Below, piece after piece: positions 53,847 through 62,589 of a DNA stretch of 64,000 nt. Each line of letters begins with the position of its first letter. Positions within the stretch are counted from its first letter, which is position 1. A model generated the notes under the pieces. It saw only the letters and a list, made by a program, of their open reading frames with translations, had not been told where the DNA came from and did not search any database. This DNA is from Rufibacter tibetensis (lineage in GTDB: Bacteria > Bacteroidota > Bacteroidia > Cytophagales > Hymenobacteraceae), in NCBI RefSeq assembly GCF_001310085.1, contig NZ_CP012643.1, forward strand, positions 186,001-250,000, in the 5' to 3' direction. Both the position numbers and the translations under genes were made by a program.

Positions 53847-54686
53847 CTACAGATTACTTTTACTCAATCTATTTTTAACAATCAAAACTATATTATAGGG
53901 CAAAATTCTTAGCACTCGCAACTTCTGTTTAGCAATAAATTTCAAAAAAGTACTACTCCCAAATTCACTCACTACTCTTTCTCTACCCCTCAATTGATCT
54001 TTTCTATTTGTAATGGAGAGCCCTTTAGCGTTTATTTCACAGGTAACCAGGAATTCACCTAATATAGCTCCTTTGGTTTTGTGCAACATTTTGAAAAACA
54101 AAGCATAATCCTCAACATATGGATAATCTGCAGGGTACACTCCTACCTTCTCTAACAATTCTGACCTGAAAAGGACGGTTGGATGAATAAAGACATTCCT
54201 AAAGTGCATTTCTGATAAAATAGTATGGTGGTCAGTGGGAGTGGTATAAGTGTACTCGAAATCTGAGGATGGATCACGAAACACACACCAGCTTCCCAGC
54301 AAACCAATTTGAGAATTTTTATTTAGAAATTCTGCTTGCCTATAAAACCGACTAGGGTGACAAAGATCTGCACAGTCTAATCTGGCTATATACTGAACTG
54401 ATAAATTTTGCTTAATCCACTGTAATCCAACGTTTAATGCATTGGTAATCCCTTTGTTCTTCTCTATTCGTACAACATGAGTGGAAAAGCCGCAAATACC
54501 CGGATCAGGCATTTCCTCTAACTTCACCGGAATTGGACTGCCATCATCAATGACTACTGCACAAAGTTTGTGCTGGTGATACTTGATACTTTCAAGTGAT
54601 TTTAGAAGACCAGCCTTGTTATTGTAACAAGGTATAAGGACACAAATATCAAGAGGAGTAATTATACTTGTTTTGTTAGCTTTCAA
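53847..54686 (-). CDS. Family 2 glycosyltransferase
   Basis: 279-residue GT-A enzyme: DICVLIPCYNNKAGLLKSLE, CAVVIDDGSPIPV, RIEKNKGITNALNVGLQWIK, YIARLDCADLCHPSRFYRQA (Asp-Cys-Ala-Asp in place of the usual DxD spacing), VGVYPADYPYVEDYALFFKM. Adds one sugar to a growing glycan or lipid carrier; acceptor unknown. It lies 331 bases upstream of the operon in the same direction and may belong to the same regulon. Confidence 0.9.
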   Translation of the reverse strand: MKANKTSIITPLDICVLIPCYNNKAGLLKSLESIKYHQHKLCAVVIDDGSPIPVKLEEMPDPGICGFSTHVVRIEKNKGITNALNVGLQWIKQNLSVQYIARLDCADLCHPSRFYRQAEFLNKNSQIGLLGSWCVFRDPSSDFEYTYTTPTDHHTILSEMHFRNVFIHPTVLFRSELLEKVGVYPADYPYVEDYALFFKMLHKTKGAILGEFLVTCEINAKGLSITNRKDQLRGRERVVSEFGSSTFLKFIAKQKLRVLRILPYNIVLIVKNRLSKSNL

Positions 54687-54964
54687 AATAAACCTTAAAA
54701 TATAATTATTCCTGAATTGATTATTATCAACCCCTTTCCTTTGATATTATTTGCAATTCAAAACTACACTTGCTAAGCAAAGTTCACAAATAACAATCCT
54801 TTTAAAAATCTAATTAGTGATGCTACAGAATTAAGTACCTAATCTTCAAGTCAAAAAACTTATGCTCTAAAAACGATCTCATCAAGGCCTACCTCGTACT
54901 TCTGTTTAGCTTTCTTAGTGGCGCGGCACTTTACTTTAAATCCTTTTAATTTCAGCAATTAATC

Positions 54965-55729
54965 ATGCAGCTATTTGTAGAGCGAGATTCAGTAGTGCGG
55001 GAGATTTGGGGAAAGGGAGACACCATTCTCTTTATTTTCGCGGGTTCTTCTGCTGAGTTTGCTCTTAACAAGGCGGTAGATTGGCTGTACTTTACAGGTC
55101 GCCTTCCTGCCGATCCGCTGGGAAGACTTTTCTCTACCGTAGCGTACGCCAGGCAAATAGTTTTTTCTCCCCTTGAGGCTGCCCATAAAACCATTGACAA
55201 AATGGTCCACATTCATGCTGGGGTAGAAGCAAAGCGGGGCATGTCTATTCCTGATTGGGCTTACCGTGATGTTCTGTTCATGCTAATTGACTACTCCATC
55301 CGGGCCTTTGAGGTATTGGAAAGGGAACTCTCTTTAATAGAAAAGACAGAGGTATTTGAGGTGTTTTACAGAGTAGGCCACCGGATGGGTGTACAAGGTC
55401 TTCCAGGTACCTATTCAGAATGGCTTGAGATGCGGGAAACCCATTTGCACCAAGACCTGGCCATGAGCCATTATACACATGACTTGTTTCAGCAATATGA
55501 AAAACACTTGGGTAAGGTCCGGTATAGGTTGTTGTTAGAAGCCCAGACGATGGTGGTTCCAGACAGGGTAAAAGAATTACTGGAGTTCAGGAAGGTCTCA
55601 CTCCTTTCTCCTCTCCTGCACGGGTACAAAGTAAGCCGGACCCTAAAACTTGACTGGTTTCTTAAATCCATTATTTTACCTTCCGCTTACAAAAAAGAAA
55701 TCAGGGATTTGGACCAGCATGTAGGCTGA
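54965..55729 (+). CDS. Oxygenase MpaB family protein (DUF2236)
   Basis: 254 residues, helical. The family-type segments are SVVREIWGKGDTILFIFAGS near the N-terminus, DPLGRLFSTVAYARQIVFSP, VHIHAGVEAKRG and WLEMRETHL. Relatives include MpaB and latex-clearing-type oxygenases, which bind b-type haem through a conserved His; a candidate is His77/His79 in KMVHIHAGV. Haem binding and substrate here are not established. Cytoplasmic. Divergent from the GT2 gene. Confidence 0.8.
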   Translation: MQLFVERDSVVREIWGKGDTILFIFAGSSAEFALNKAVDWLYFTGRLPADPLGRLFSTVAYARQIVFSPLEAAHKTIDKMVHIHAGVEAKRGMSIPDWAYRDVLFMLIDYSIRAFEVLERELSLIEKTEVFEVFYRVGHRMGVQGLPGTYSEWLEMRETHLHQDLAMSHYTHDLFQQYEKHLGKVRYRLLLEAQTMVVPDRVKELLEFRKVSLLSPLLHGYKVSRTLKLDWFLKSIILPSAYKKEIRDLDQHVG

Positions 55730-56012
55730 AATTTCCTTCTAACCTAGTTTTCACAATGAATTAAGGAACCATACTTTAAAGCTGTTCTACAAATAATAGG
55801 CTCAAAGCTGAGGGTATTTACAGTATAACTCCCAAGTTCCTTCCGCGTACATCCTTGATGAAAAAGGAAGTCTTCTCCAATAAAGGTAAAATCCTATTGT
55901 GGTCACTAAAGATCGCAATACAACACTTATGAATTCCTTTTGTGGGTATTCTCCGGAAAGTAACGCCCAAACAGAAGACAACCTATTACACCTTTTTCCA
56001 AAGCAAAACACA

Positions 56013-56996
56013 ATGGACAACAAAGCCCTTAGCATTGGTTATCATGCCTCACATGAGCAATTCAAACCGAGTCACTTGTTACAATTGGTGCAGAAAGCAG
56101 AACAGGCAGGCTTCGGGAACATTCTCTCTTCTGATCATTTTTACCCCTGGAGCGAAGAGCAAGGCGAGAGCGGGTATGCGTGGAGTTGGCTGGGGGCAGC
56201 CATGCAAGCTACGACTTTGCCTTTTGGGGTAGTTTCTGCACCAGGGCAACGGTACCATCCGGCCATTGCGGCACAGAAAGTAGCCACTCTCTGCGAAATG
56301 TTTCCGCACCGTTTTTTTTTAGCCGCCGGAAGTGGGCAGTTGTTAAATGAGCGAATCACAGGGCAGCGTTGGCCCAGCAAGCAGGAACGTAATGAGCGCC
56401 TGAAACTATGCGTAGACATTATGCGTGCCCTCTGGAGGGGTGAAACTGTAACACACAAAGGCTTGGTAGAAGTGGAGAATGCTAAACTTTATACCCGCCC
56501 CAGCTATATGCCTCCAGTGCTGGGGGCTGCTATCACCCCGGAAACTGCTGAGTGGGTTGGTTCCTGGGCCGATGGCATGATCACCATCTCTAAACCTCCT
56601 CAGGATTTGCAGAAAATGGTGGAGGCTTTCTACCGCGGCGGTGGCGAAGGAAAACCAATGCACCTCAAGGTGCAACTCTCTTATGACCAAACAAAAGAAA
56701 AGGCCCGCCAGGGAGCCCATGAACAATGGAAAAACAACGTCTTTCCTTCGGCGCTCCTTTCTGATATACCTACAGTTAAAGGATTTGACGCGGCAGGCAG
56801 CATGGTAAAACCAGACGAACTGGAGCCGCATGTCAGAATTTCTGATAGTGCGCAAGAGCACATTGATTTGCTTGCGAAAGACATAGAATTAGGATTTACC
56901 CACCTTCATTTACACAACGTGAACCTGCAGCAAGAACAGTATATTGAGTTCTTCGGAGAAAGGGTATTGCCTGAGTTGAAGAAAGTAACAATTTAG
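56013..56996 (+). CDS. LLM-class flavin-dependent oxidoreductase (TIGR03885-like)
   Basis: Luciferase-like TIM-barrel oxidoreductase of about 327 residues, cytoplasmic. The start at 56013 (MDNKALSIGYHASHEQF) fits the family; the frame extends to 55899 but those residues are not family-like. Diagnostic blocks are GFGNILSSDHFYPWSEEQGE, YAWSWLGAAMQATT, VVSAPGQRYHPAIAAQKVAT, FFLAAGSGQLLNERITGQRW and EWVGSWADGMITI. Related enzymes use FMN or F420; Bacteroidota do not generally make F420, so FMN is more likely. Substrate unknown. Monocistronic. Confidence 0.87.
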   Translation: MDNKALSIGYHASHEQFKPSHLLQLVQKAEQAGFGNILSSDHFYPWSEEQGESGYAWSWLGAAMQATTLPFGVVSAPGQRYHPAIAAQKVATLCEMFPHRFFLAAGSGQLLNERITGQRWPSKQERNERLKLCVDIMRALWRGETVTHKGLVEVENAKLYTRPSYMPPVLGAAITPETAEWVGSWADGMITISKPPQDLQKMVEAFYRGGGEGKPMHLKVQLSYDQTKEKARQGAHEQWKNNVFPSALLSDIPTVKGFDAAGSMVKPDELEPHVRISDSAQEHIDLLAKDIELGFTHLHLHNVNLQQEQYIEFFGERVLPELKKVTI

Positions 56997-57114
56997 AATT
57001 TAATAGAAACATACCTCGCCTCAAAGACGGGTCCCTACCACCCTTAATCTGAATCGCTTAAGATTTGACGAAATTAGGCTATAGACTCTACGTTACTCTA
57101 GCTTTAAAATATCC

Positions 57115-57156
57115 TTCATTTCAGGCCTGTTTTATTGAAAACAAGCCTGAAATGAA
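57115..57156 (+). terminator. Terminator of the flavin oxidoreductase gene
   Basis: 12-bp stem TTCATTTCAGGC/GCCTGAAATGAA around CTGTTTTATTGAAAACAA, about 120 bases after the stop. Member of the group with a conserved inner palindrome. Confidence 0.7.
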
Positions 57157-57264
57157 CACACCTCTTTGGTAGACTCCCCTCCTATCTCTACCAAAAACAA
57201 AGCATCTTTTTTCCTAATGAATGCAGGAATTTTCCTGATATACAAACTATTGCTGGGGCTCTGT

Positions 57265-57272
57265 TACCTTTG
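57265..57272 (+). promoter_or_regulatory. Putative -7 element TACCTTTG of the M16 peptidase gene
   Basis: Exact TAnnTTTG match 83 bases before the ATG at 57356. No clear -33 partner at 19-22 bases. Confidence 0.35.
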
Positions 57273-57355
57273 TCGCTGGCACCTCCCTAAAAACCTAGTC
57301 ATTCTGGTGTCTTCACCTTCATTAACTCAAACCAAGATATAACCTACCCCACACA

Positions 57356-60181
57356 ATGCGTTTTAACAAACACATCATCTTTCTAATAGCATTCTCCCTG
57401 TTGGTGTTTTCCTGCCAACGGCAAAGCAAGTCCAAAACGGAGAAGCAGGACTTTAAGGTTGATTTTGAGAAATTTACCTTAGACAATGGCTTAACGGTTG
57501 TCTTTCACGTGGACAAATCAGATCCGGTGGTTGCAGTGGCGCTTACCAGCCATGTGGGCTCGGCGCGTGAAAAAGAAGGGCGCACCGGGTTTGCCCATTT
57601 GTTTGAACACCTTTTGTTTCTGGAATCTGAGAACCTGGGCAAAGGCGGACTGGATAAAATGAGTGCCCGTATAGGTGGAGCAGGCGCCAACGGTTCAACC
57701 AACCGTGACCGCACAAACTACTACCAAACCGTTCCTAATGATGCGCTGGAGAAAATGATCTGGGCCGAAGCTGATAAACTGGGCTTCTTTATCAACACCG
57801 TTACAGAACAGGTTTTGTCAAAGGAAAAGCAGGTGGTAAAAAATGAAAAGCGCCAGAGCTATGACAATGCTCCCTACGGCCACACCTCTTACGTAATCGA
57901 CCAAAACCTGTACCCTAAAGACCACCCCTATCACTGGCAGGTAATTGGCTCACTGGAAGATTTGCAGAACGCCACCTTAGCTGATGTAAAGGAATTCTAC
58001 CGCCACTGGTACGTGCCTAACAACGTGACCCTGGTAGTGTCTGGTGATTTTGAACCGGGTCAGGCGAAGGCTTGGGTAGAGAAGTACTTTGGCGAGATTA
58101 AAAAGGGTGAAAACATTCCAGCCCTGGAGAAGCGCCCAGTTGTACTTACCCAAACCAAAAAGCTCTACCATGAAGACAACTTCGCCCGGCTTCCTGAACT
58201 AACCATGGCTTGGCCAAGTGTCTATGCCTACCACAAAGACTCTTACGCCCTCAGAACACTGGCCAACCTGTTAGCCGATGGTAAAAAAGCTCCGTTGAAC
58301 AAACTGATTGTAGACGAAAAGCAACTGGCAGGCCGCATAAACATGTACCAGAACAGCGCCGAACTGGCAGGGCAACTGATGCTCAGCATCAGAGGCTTTG
58401 AAAAAGTAGACCTGAACAAGATTCACGCTGCCGTGGAAGAAAGTTTTCAACGGTTTGAGAAGGAAGGGTTCACTGATGCTGATTTAAACCGAATCAAGGC
58501 AGTTCAGGAGGTGAACTTCTACAACAGTTTATCCAGTGTGCAGGGGAAAGGGTTCCAATTAGCACAGTATGAGATTTTTGCAGGTGACCCAGGATTTATC
58601 AGCAAAGACATCCAGAACATGCTGGCAGTTACCCGCGAAGACGTAATGTGGGTTTATAACCAGTACATCAAAAACAAGCCCTACGTGGTGACCAGTTTCG
58701 TACCGAAGGGTCAGGTAAACCTGGCACTGAAAGGATCTCAGAAAGCCAGCGTGGTAGAAGAGAAGATAGTGGAAGGCGCCGAAGAAAAATTTGACGCCAC
58801 TACCCAAGCTACTTACACCCGTACTCCTTCCAGCTTTGACCGTACCGTTGAGCCGCCTTACGGCAAGACGCCAGAAACCAAAGTACCTAATGTTTGGGAA
58901 AGCAAATTAGAGAGCGGCCTCAAAACGTTAGGCATAGTTGACCGCGAAGTTCCTTTAGTGCAGTTCAACCTGCGCCTGAACGGAGGCCTGCTTTTAGAAG
59001 ACACCTCTAAGGTGGGTGTATCCAACCTTCTATCTGAGCTGCTTCTGAAAGGAACCAAAAATAAGACAGCTCAAGAACTGGAAGAAGCTATTGAGAGCTT
59101 AGGAGCGGCCATCAACATTAACGCAAGTGAGGAAAGCTTTACCATTAGTGGCCGTACCCTGGCCCGCAACTACCCTCCTACCATGGCTTTGGTTCAGGAA
59201 ATTCTTTTGGAACCGCGGTGGGATGAGCAGGAATTCAAACTTGCCAAGCAACGGATTGAAAGCCAAATAAAGCAGCAGAAAGCCAACCCCAACTCTATTG
59301 CTGACAACCAGTTCAGGAAACTGCTTTACGGAAACAACCACATTCTCTCCCGCAACATATTAGGTACTGAAGCTTCTTTGAAAAGCATTACTATGGAGGA
59401 TCTTAAAAATTACTACATGGCCAATCTGTCACCTTCGGTAGCAGCCTTCCAAGTAGTGGGCGCTGTTGATCAACAGGAGGTAATGCATTCACTGGCTGGG
59501 TTGAAGCAGCATTGGAAAGCCAGGGAGGTGCGCATGCCGCAGTATCCTACCCCGGTGGTGCCAAAAGGATCAACTGTCTATTTCTATGATGTACCCGGGG
59601 CCAAACAGTCGGTGTTGCGGTTTGGGTATTTGGCTTTACCTGCCACACATCCAGATTACTATCCTGCGCAGGTGATGAACTACATTTTAGGGGGTGGCGG
59701 TTTTGCCTCCCAGCTCACGCAACAACTAAGAGAGGGCAAAGGATATACCTACGGCATCAACTCGTCCTTCTCTGGCTCTACGGTGCCGGGGCCATTCCTG
59801 ATCCAAAGTGGCGTGCGGTCCAATGTTACCTTTGAATCTGCGGATTTGATCAAAAACATCTTGCAGAACTATGCCCCTACGTACTCACCTCAAGACTTAG
59901 AAGTGACCAAAGGATCTCTTATTAAAAGCAATGCCCGGGCATTTGAAACCATGGGAACCAAATTAGGCATGCTGAACAACATCAGCACCTATGGTTTGCC
60001 TTATGACTATGCTAAAAGAAGAGAAGCCTTAGTCAAAGAGATGAGCCTTGATAAAATAAAAGGCCTGGCCCTGCAATATGTCAACCCAAATAAGATGTAC
60101 TACCTTGTGGTAGGGGATGCCGCTACTCAATTGAAGAAACTAGAGAAGTTGGGCTATGGAAAACCGGTGCTCCTGAATTGA
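57356..60181 (+). CDS. M16 family zinc metallopeptidase lipoprotein, two-domain
   Basis: 941 residues, lipid-anchored in the periplasm or at the surface (lipobox LLVFSCQRQ). First M16 unit: GLTVVFHVDKSDPVVAVALT, then the inverted zinc motif HLFEH (His81, Glu84, His85 in GFAHLFEHLLFLES), and the third ligand expected about 75 residues on (EKQVVKNEKRQSYDN region). The second unit (about 510-935) has the fold without the HxxEH motif, as usual (VPLVQFNLRLNGGLLLEDTS, RFGYLALPATHPDYYPAQVM, LGGGGFASQLTQQLREGKGY). It closes like a clamp on unfolded peptides. Monocistronic with a strong terminator. Confidence 0.95.
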   Translation: MRFNKHIIFLIAFSLLVFSCQRQSKSKTEKQDFKVDFEKFTLDNGLTVVFHVDKSDPVVAVALTSHVGSAREKEGRTGFAHLFEHLLFLESENLGKGGLDKMSARIGGAGANGSTNRDRTNYYQTVPNDALEKMIWAEADKLGFFINTVTEQVLSKEKQVVKNEKRQSYDNAPYGHTSYVIDQNLYPKDHPYHWQVIGSLEDLQNATLADVKEFYRHWYVPNNVTLVVSGDFEPGQAKAWVEKYFGEIKKGENIPALEKRPVVLTQTKKLYHEDNFARLPELTMAWPSVYAYHKDSYALRTLANLLADGKKAPLNKLIVDEKQLAGRINMYQNSAELAGQLMLSIRGFEKVDLNKIHAAVEESFQRFEKEGFTDADLNRIKAVQEVNFYNSLSSVQGKGFQLAQYEIFAGDPGFISKDIQNMLAVTREDVMWVYNQYIKNKPYVVTSFVPKGQVNLALKGSQKASVVEEKIVEGAEEKFDATTQATYTRTPSSFDRTVEPPYGKTPETKVPNVWESKLESGLKTLGIVDREVPLVQFNLRLNGGLLLEDTSKVGVSNLLSELLLKGTKNKTAQELEEAIESLGAAININASEESFTISGRTLARNYPPTMALVQEILLEPRWDEQEFKLAKQRIESQIKQQKANPNSIADNQFRKLLYGNNHILSRNILGTEASLKSITMEDLKNYYMANLSPSVAAFQVVGAVDQQEVMHSLAGLKQHWKAREVRMPQYPTPVVPKGSTVYFYDVPGAKQSVLRFGYLALPATHPDYYPAQVMNYILGGGGFASQLTQQLREGKGYTYGINSSFSGSTVPGPFLIQSGVRSNVTFESADLIKNILQNYAPTYSPQDLEVTKGSLIKSNARAFETMGTKLGMLNNISTYGLPYDYAKRREALVKEMSLDKIKGLALQYVNPNKMYYLVVGDAATQLKKLEKLGYGKPVLLN

Positions 60182-60203
60182 TATGTTTTATATTGTTCTT
60201 AAG

Positions 60204-60241
60204 AAGAAGCCCCATTCAGAAGAATCTGAATGGGGCTTCTT
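60204..60241 (+). terminator. Terminator of the M16 peptidase gene
   Basis: 17-bp perfect stem AAGAAGCCCCATTCAGA/TCTGAATGGGGCTTCTT with a four-base loop and TT tail, 22 bases after the stop codon. Confidence 0.92.
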
Positions 60242-60552
60242 TATTCAACTGGTTTAAAGATACAGGCGTAAAACGGTGCTTCCTCTATTTACCCTTTTGA
60301 AGTCTTAATAGAGCCCCTTACTGGTTTTGAACCGTTTTTAGTGAAAGAAGCTTGAAAACAGATGGATCCTAAGCTACGGCTTTGCTTAGATTTTATTTTT
60401 ATAAGTTTGCTCCGTATTGTTTTTCAGAAGCCATCCTCGATACCTTCTTCACTACAAAGAACTTCCTCTTTACGTCCTCTCAAGACTACTTATAAGGTGG
60501 ATTGGCCCTAGAGAAACATACCTATAAGGCAGAATAAATTTCCTACTCTCCA
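60242..60552. other. Intergenic region after the M16 gene
   Basis: No gene or repeat recognised up to the promoter-like element at 60553. Confidence 0.45.
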
Positions 60553-60584
60553 TTTATAAGAGAATTGTAAAACCATTATATTTG
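60553..60584 (+). promoter_or_regulatory. Putative promoter of the STAS-like gene pair
   Basis: TTTA (60553-60556), a 20-base spacer, then an exact TAnnTTTG match TATATTTG (60577-60584), 33 bases before the preferred start at 60618. Confidence 0.45.
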
Positions 60585-60617
60585 ATTTAAACACCTTTGG
60601 TTTTATTTCTGCCAGCC

Positions 60618-61031
60618 ATGCTCCTATACCATAATAGTATTTTAAAACTTGAGTATGATCCTTCCACTGACATTCTGGAAATGACATGGCCCGACCTTAC
60701 CATTGGCCACCTTTCAGAAGTGAAACAGGCGCTGCAGACCATGGTAGAAACGGTAAGAGACTATGACATAAAGAAACTGCTGGTAGACGGAACCAAAGCC
60801 TCCATCACTATCCCAGATCAAGACCATACAGAACTTGATTTAAAACTTGCCAAGGACTTCACTTCCACCCGTCTCCAAAAAATAGCCAGAATAGAATCTA
60901 CCGACTTTAAAAGAGAATTCAAGGCTGAAAAGAACCGGCATACAATTCACCAGAACCTGAATATTCCATTCCTGATGCAAAACTTTCCTGATCGTACTTC
61001 GGCTCTGAACTGGTTAAATGAAGCTTTTTAA
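60618..61031 (+). CDS. Small STAS/SpoIIAA-like hypothetical protein 1
   Basis: 137 residues from ATG 60618 (MLLYHNSILKLEYDPSTDIL); an ATG seven codons upstream (60597) is possible. The pattern of alternating strands and helices (ILEMTWPDL, QALQTMVETVRDYDIKKLLV with DGT, ending TSALNWLNEAF) resembles the SpoIIAA/STAS-type fold common in small Bacteroidota cytoplasmic proteins. No catalytic residues stand out. Followed 16 bases later by a related gene. Confidence 0.7.
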   Translation: MLLYHNSILKLEYDPSTDILEMTWPDLTIGHLSEVKQALQTMVETVRDYDIKKLLVDGTKASITIPDQDHTELDLKLAKDFTSTRLQKIARIESTDFKREFKAEKNRHTIHQNLNIPFLMQNFPDRTSALNWLNEAF

Positions 61032-61047
61032 CATTTTCCCTTAGCAG

Positions 61048-61446
61048 ATGCACCAACGCGTACTACTCACAGAATCTCACCTCACCATCAGCATAGACCT
61101 TTTTTCAGAGATTCTGTTTGTAAACTGGACTGGTGAACAGACGGAAGATACGGTGAAAGATGGCTGCCAGAAAATACTAAAATACGTGGTAACTAACCGG
61201 GTGAGTAAAGTTTTCAACGACAATACCCATGTTACGGGAAATTGGTCAGGAGCTGCTGAGTGGGGAGCCAAGATCTGGTTTCCGGCGATGTATAAAGCAG
61301 GGGTGAAATACTTCGCCTGGATTCTCTCACCAGAACTATACAGCCAACTTTCTACCCAGGCAACCCTCAATTACAACATCAGCGGAATCATCATCCTGAA
61401 CTTTGAAGAAAAAGCTCCCGCGGAAAACTGGCTTAAGATCATGTAG
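61048..61446 (+). CDS. Small STAS/SpoIIAA-like hypothetical protein 2
   Basis: 132 residues, same architecture as the preceding gene: LTISIDLFSEILFVNWTGEQ, KYVVTNRVSKVFNDNTHVTG, GWSGAAEW-type block (NWSGAAEWGAKIWFPAMYKA), AWILSPELYSQLSTQATLNY, ending APAENWLKIM. The two are divergent paralogues transcribed together (16-base gap). Start could also be ATG 61048 only; no better one is visible. Function unknown, perhaps a protein-protein regulatory module. Confidence 0.7.
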   Translation: MHQRVLLTESHLTISIDLFSEILFVNWTGEQTEDTVKDGCQKILKYVVTNRVSKVFNDNTHVTGNWSGAAEWGAKIWFPAMYKAGVKYFAWILSPELYSQLSTQATLNYNISGIIILNFEEKAPAENWLKIM

Positions 61447-61470
61447 TCTCGGTATACTCTCGCAGGTAAT

Positions 61471-61534
61471 GATCACCCGCATAAAACAAAAGGCCTGGCA
61501 ATTATGCCAAGGCCTTTGTTTTATGCGGGTGATC
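61471..61534. terminator. About 30-bp bidirectional hairpin
   Basis: Left arm 61471-61500 and right arm 61505-61534 pair over nearly 30 bases (GATCACCCGCATAAAACAAA and its complement at the base, then AAGGCC.../GGCCTT) with a four-base loop. Lies between the convergent STAS-like gene (ends 61446) and Pmp3-like lipoprotein gene (ends 61543). Confidence 0.85.
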
Positions 61535-61542
61535 AAAAAAAG

Positions 61543-62154
61543 TTAAATGGTATCTGTGACTACCAATAGGGCATATACAATACCAGGAATAATGAACAGG
61601 AGCGTAAGCAAGAGGCTTATCCAGAATCTGCTACCTAGCCCTTCATGCAGGAAAACAGCCAAAGGTGGTATTAAGATGGCCAGGATAATTTTAACCACTG
61701 TACCTGCATCATTTGTCTCTCTTAGAGCACTTCTGACTTCTTTTCTGAATTCCTTTTTCTCAGCCTTGGTCATAGAAGAGAGACGCGCCTTAGCCGATTC
61801 TAAAGCAACAGATGCTTCTGGTTGTACAACTGGCATGGCCTCTGATACAGGAAACTTTGAAACGGCTGTTTTCTTTGTCTCCAATAAAACTGGCGACTTT
61901 GCCTTGGCATTAGCTTCTAACACGGGCTCTGCTTTCTCTATTTCAGAAGGAGCAACAGGGGTAGAAACCATAGTTTCTGCCACAGTAACCTTGTTTTCTT
62001 TTACAGCATCGGCAGGTTCAGTTTTAGCAACTGATTTGTTGTAAGACTCTGGCTTAGCAGACGAGAATCTGTAATACTCAGCTGAACTACAGGCAAACAG
62101 AAACTGCCCAACTAGTACAACTACAATCAACTGGAGTAAACTTCTAAATTTCAT
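61543..62154 (-). CDS. Lipoprotein with C-terminal YqaE/Pmp3 membrane domain
   Basis: 203 residues. N-terminal signal and lipobox (LIVVVLVGQFLFACSSAEYY). Residues about 30-150 are a Lys/Glu/Ala/Val-rich linker followed by a charged helix (SSMTKAEKKEFRKEVRSALR). The last 50 residues match the small YqaE/Pmp3 family of two-helix membrane proteins: VKIILAILIPPLAVFLHEGL, then FWISLLLTLLFIIPGIVYAL. Pmp3 proteins are normally 50-60 residues and are tied to ion or membrane-potential stress. Here the domain is fused behind a lipid anchor, so the chain would be tethered twice. Monocistronic. Confidence 0.85.
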   Translation of the reverse strand: MKFRSLLQLIVVVLVGQFLFACSSAEYYRFSSAKPESYNKSVAKTEPADAVKENKVTVAETMVSTPVAPSEIEKAEPVLEANAKAKSPVLLETKKTAVSKFPVSEAMPVVQPEASVALESAKARLSSMTKAEKKEFRKEVRSALRETNDAGTVVKIILAILIPPLAVFLHEGLGSRFWISLLLTLLFIIPGIVYALLVVTDTI

Positions 62155-62533
62155 AGTACTATAGATTAAGTGGAAAGAAATAGTTAATCAGTTTACTAGC
62201 TCCTAAGATTGGTCATCAACCCCAATAAGTAGAAAGCCAATCCTACATTCACTTTATTAATACTATGATTTTCTAATATAAGTTATAAATGGACTAACAA
62301 TTTTTCAATAAGTGTGCGTATTCCACTACTCGCATTTAATTTAGTGCCTTTTCAAGGGTAAAGTAGGAATGCCTAATCGTTTGCTTATTCTCGCACTTGA
62401 TTAAGGCGATGATACAACAATGGCACATTCCTGCACGACTGATTACCGCACGACTGGATACAAAATAAAACACCTGAAGATTAAAGCATAAGAAGACCTA
62501 AAAAGGTTAAGACTCTATTCCTGAAGTAAGAAA
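62155..62533. other. Intergenic region upstream of the Pmp3-like lipoprotein gene
   Basis: No gene seen. AT-rich between 62250 and 62345; the promoter of the minus-strand gene is probably within 62155-62300. Confidence 0.4.
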
Positions 62534-62575
62534 AGGCGTTTAGAAGCAGTTTTATAAAAACAGCCTCCAAACGCC
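62534..62575 (-). terminator. Terminator of the PAS histidine kinase gene
   Basis: 14-bp stem AGGCGTTTAGAAGC / GCCTCCAAACGCCT. The two imperfect pairs become G-U wobbles only in the minus-strand RNA, matching the direction of the kinase gene that ends at 62590. The loop has the CTGTTTTT...AAAAC pattern seen elsewhere. Confidence 0.7.
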
Positions 62576-62589
62576 TACATCAAAAGTAA

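Noticed and set aside
61547..62044. 165-codon plus-strand frame opposite the Pmp3-like lipoprotein
   Set aside because: Ser/Ala/Thr-rich antisense shadow; the minus strand has lipobox, Pmp3 domain and terminator in register.
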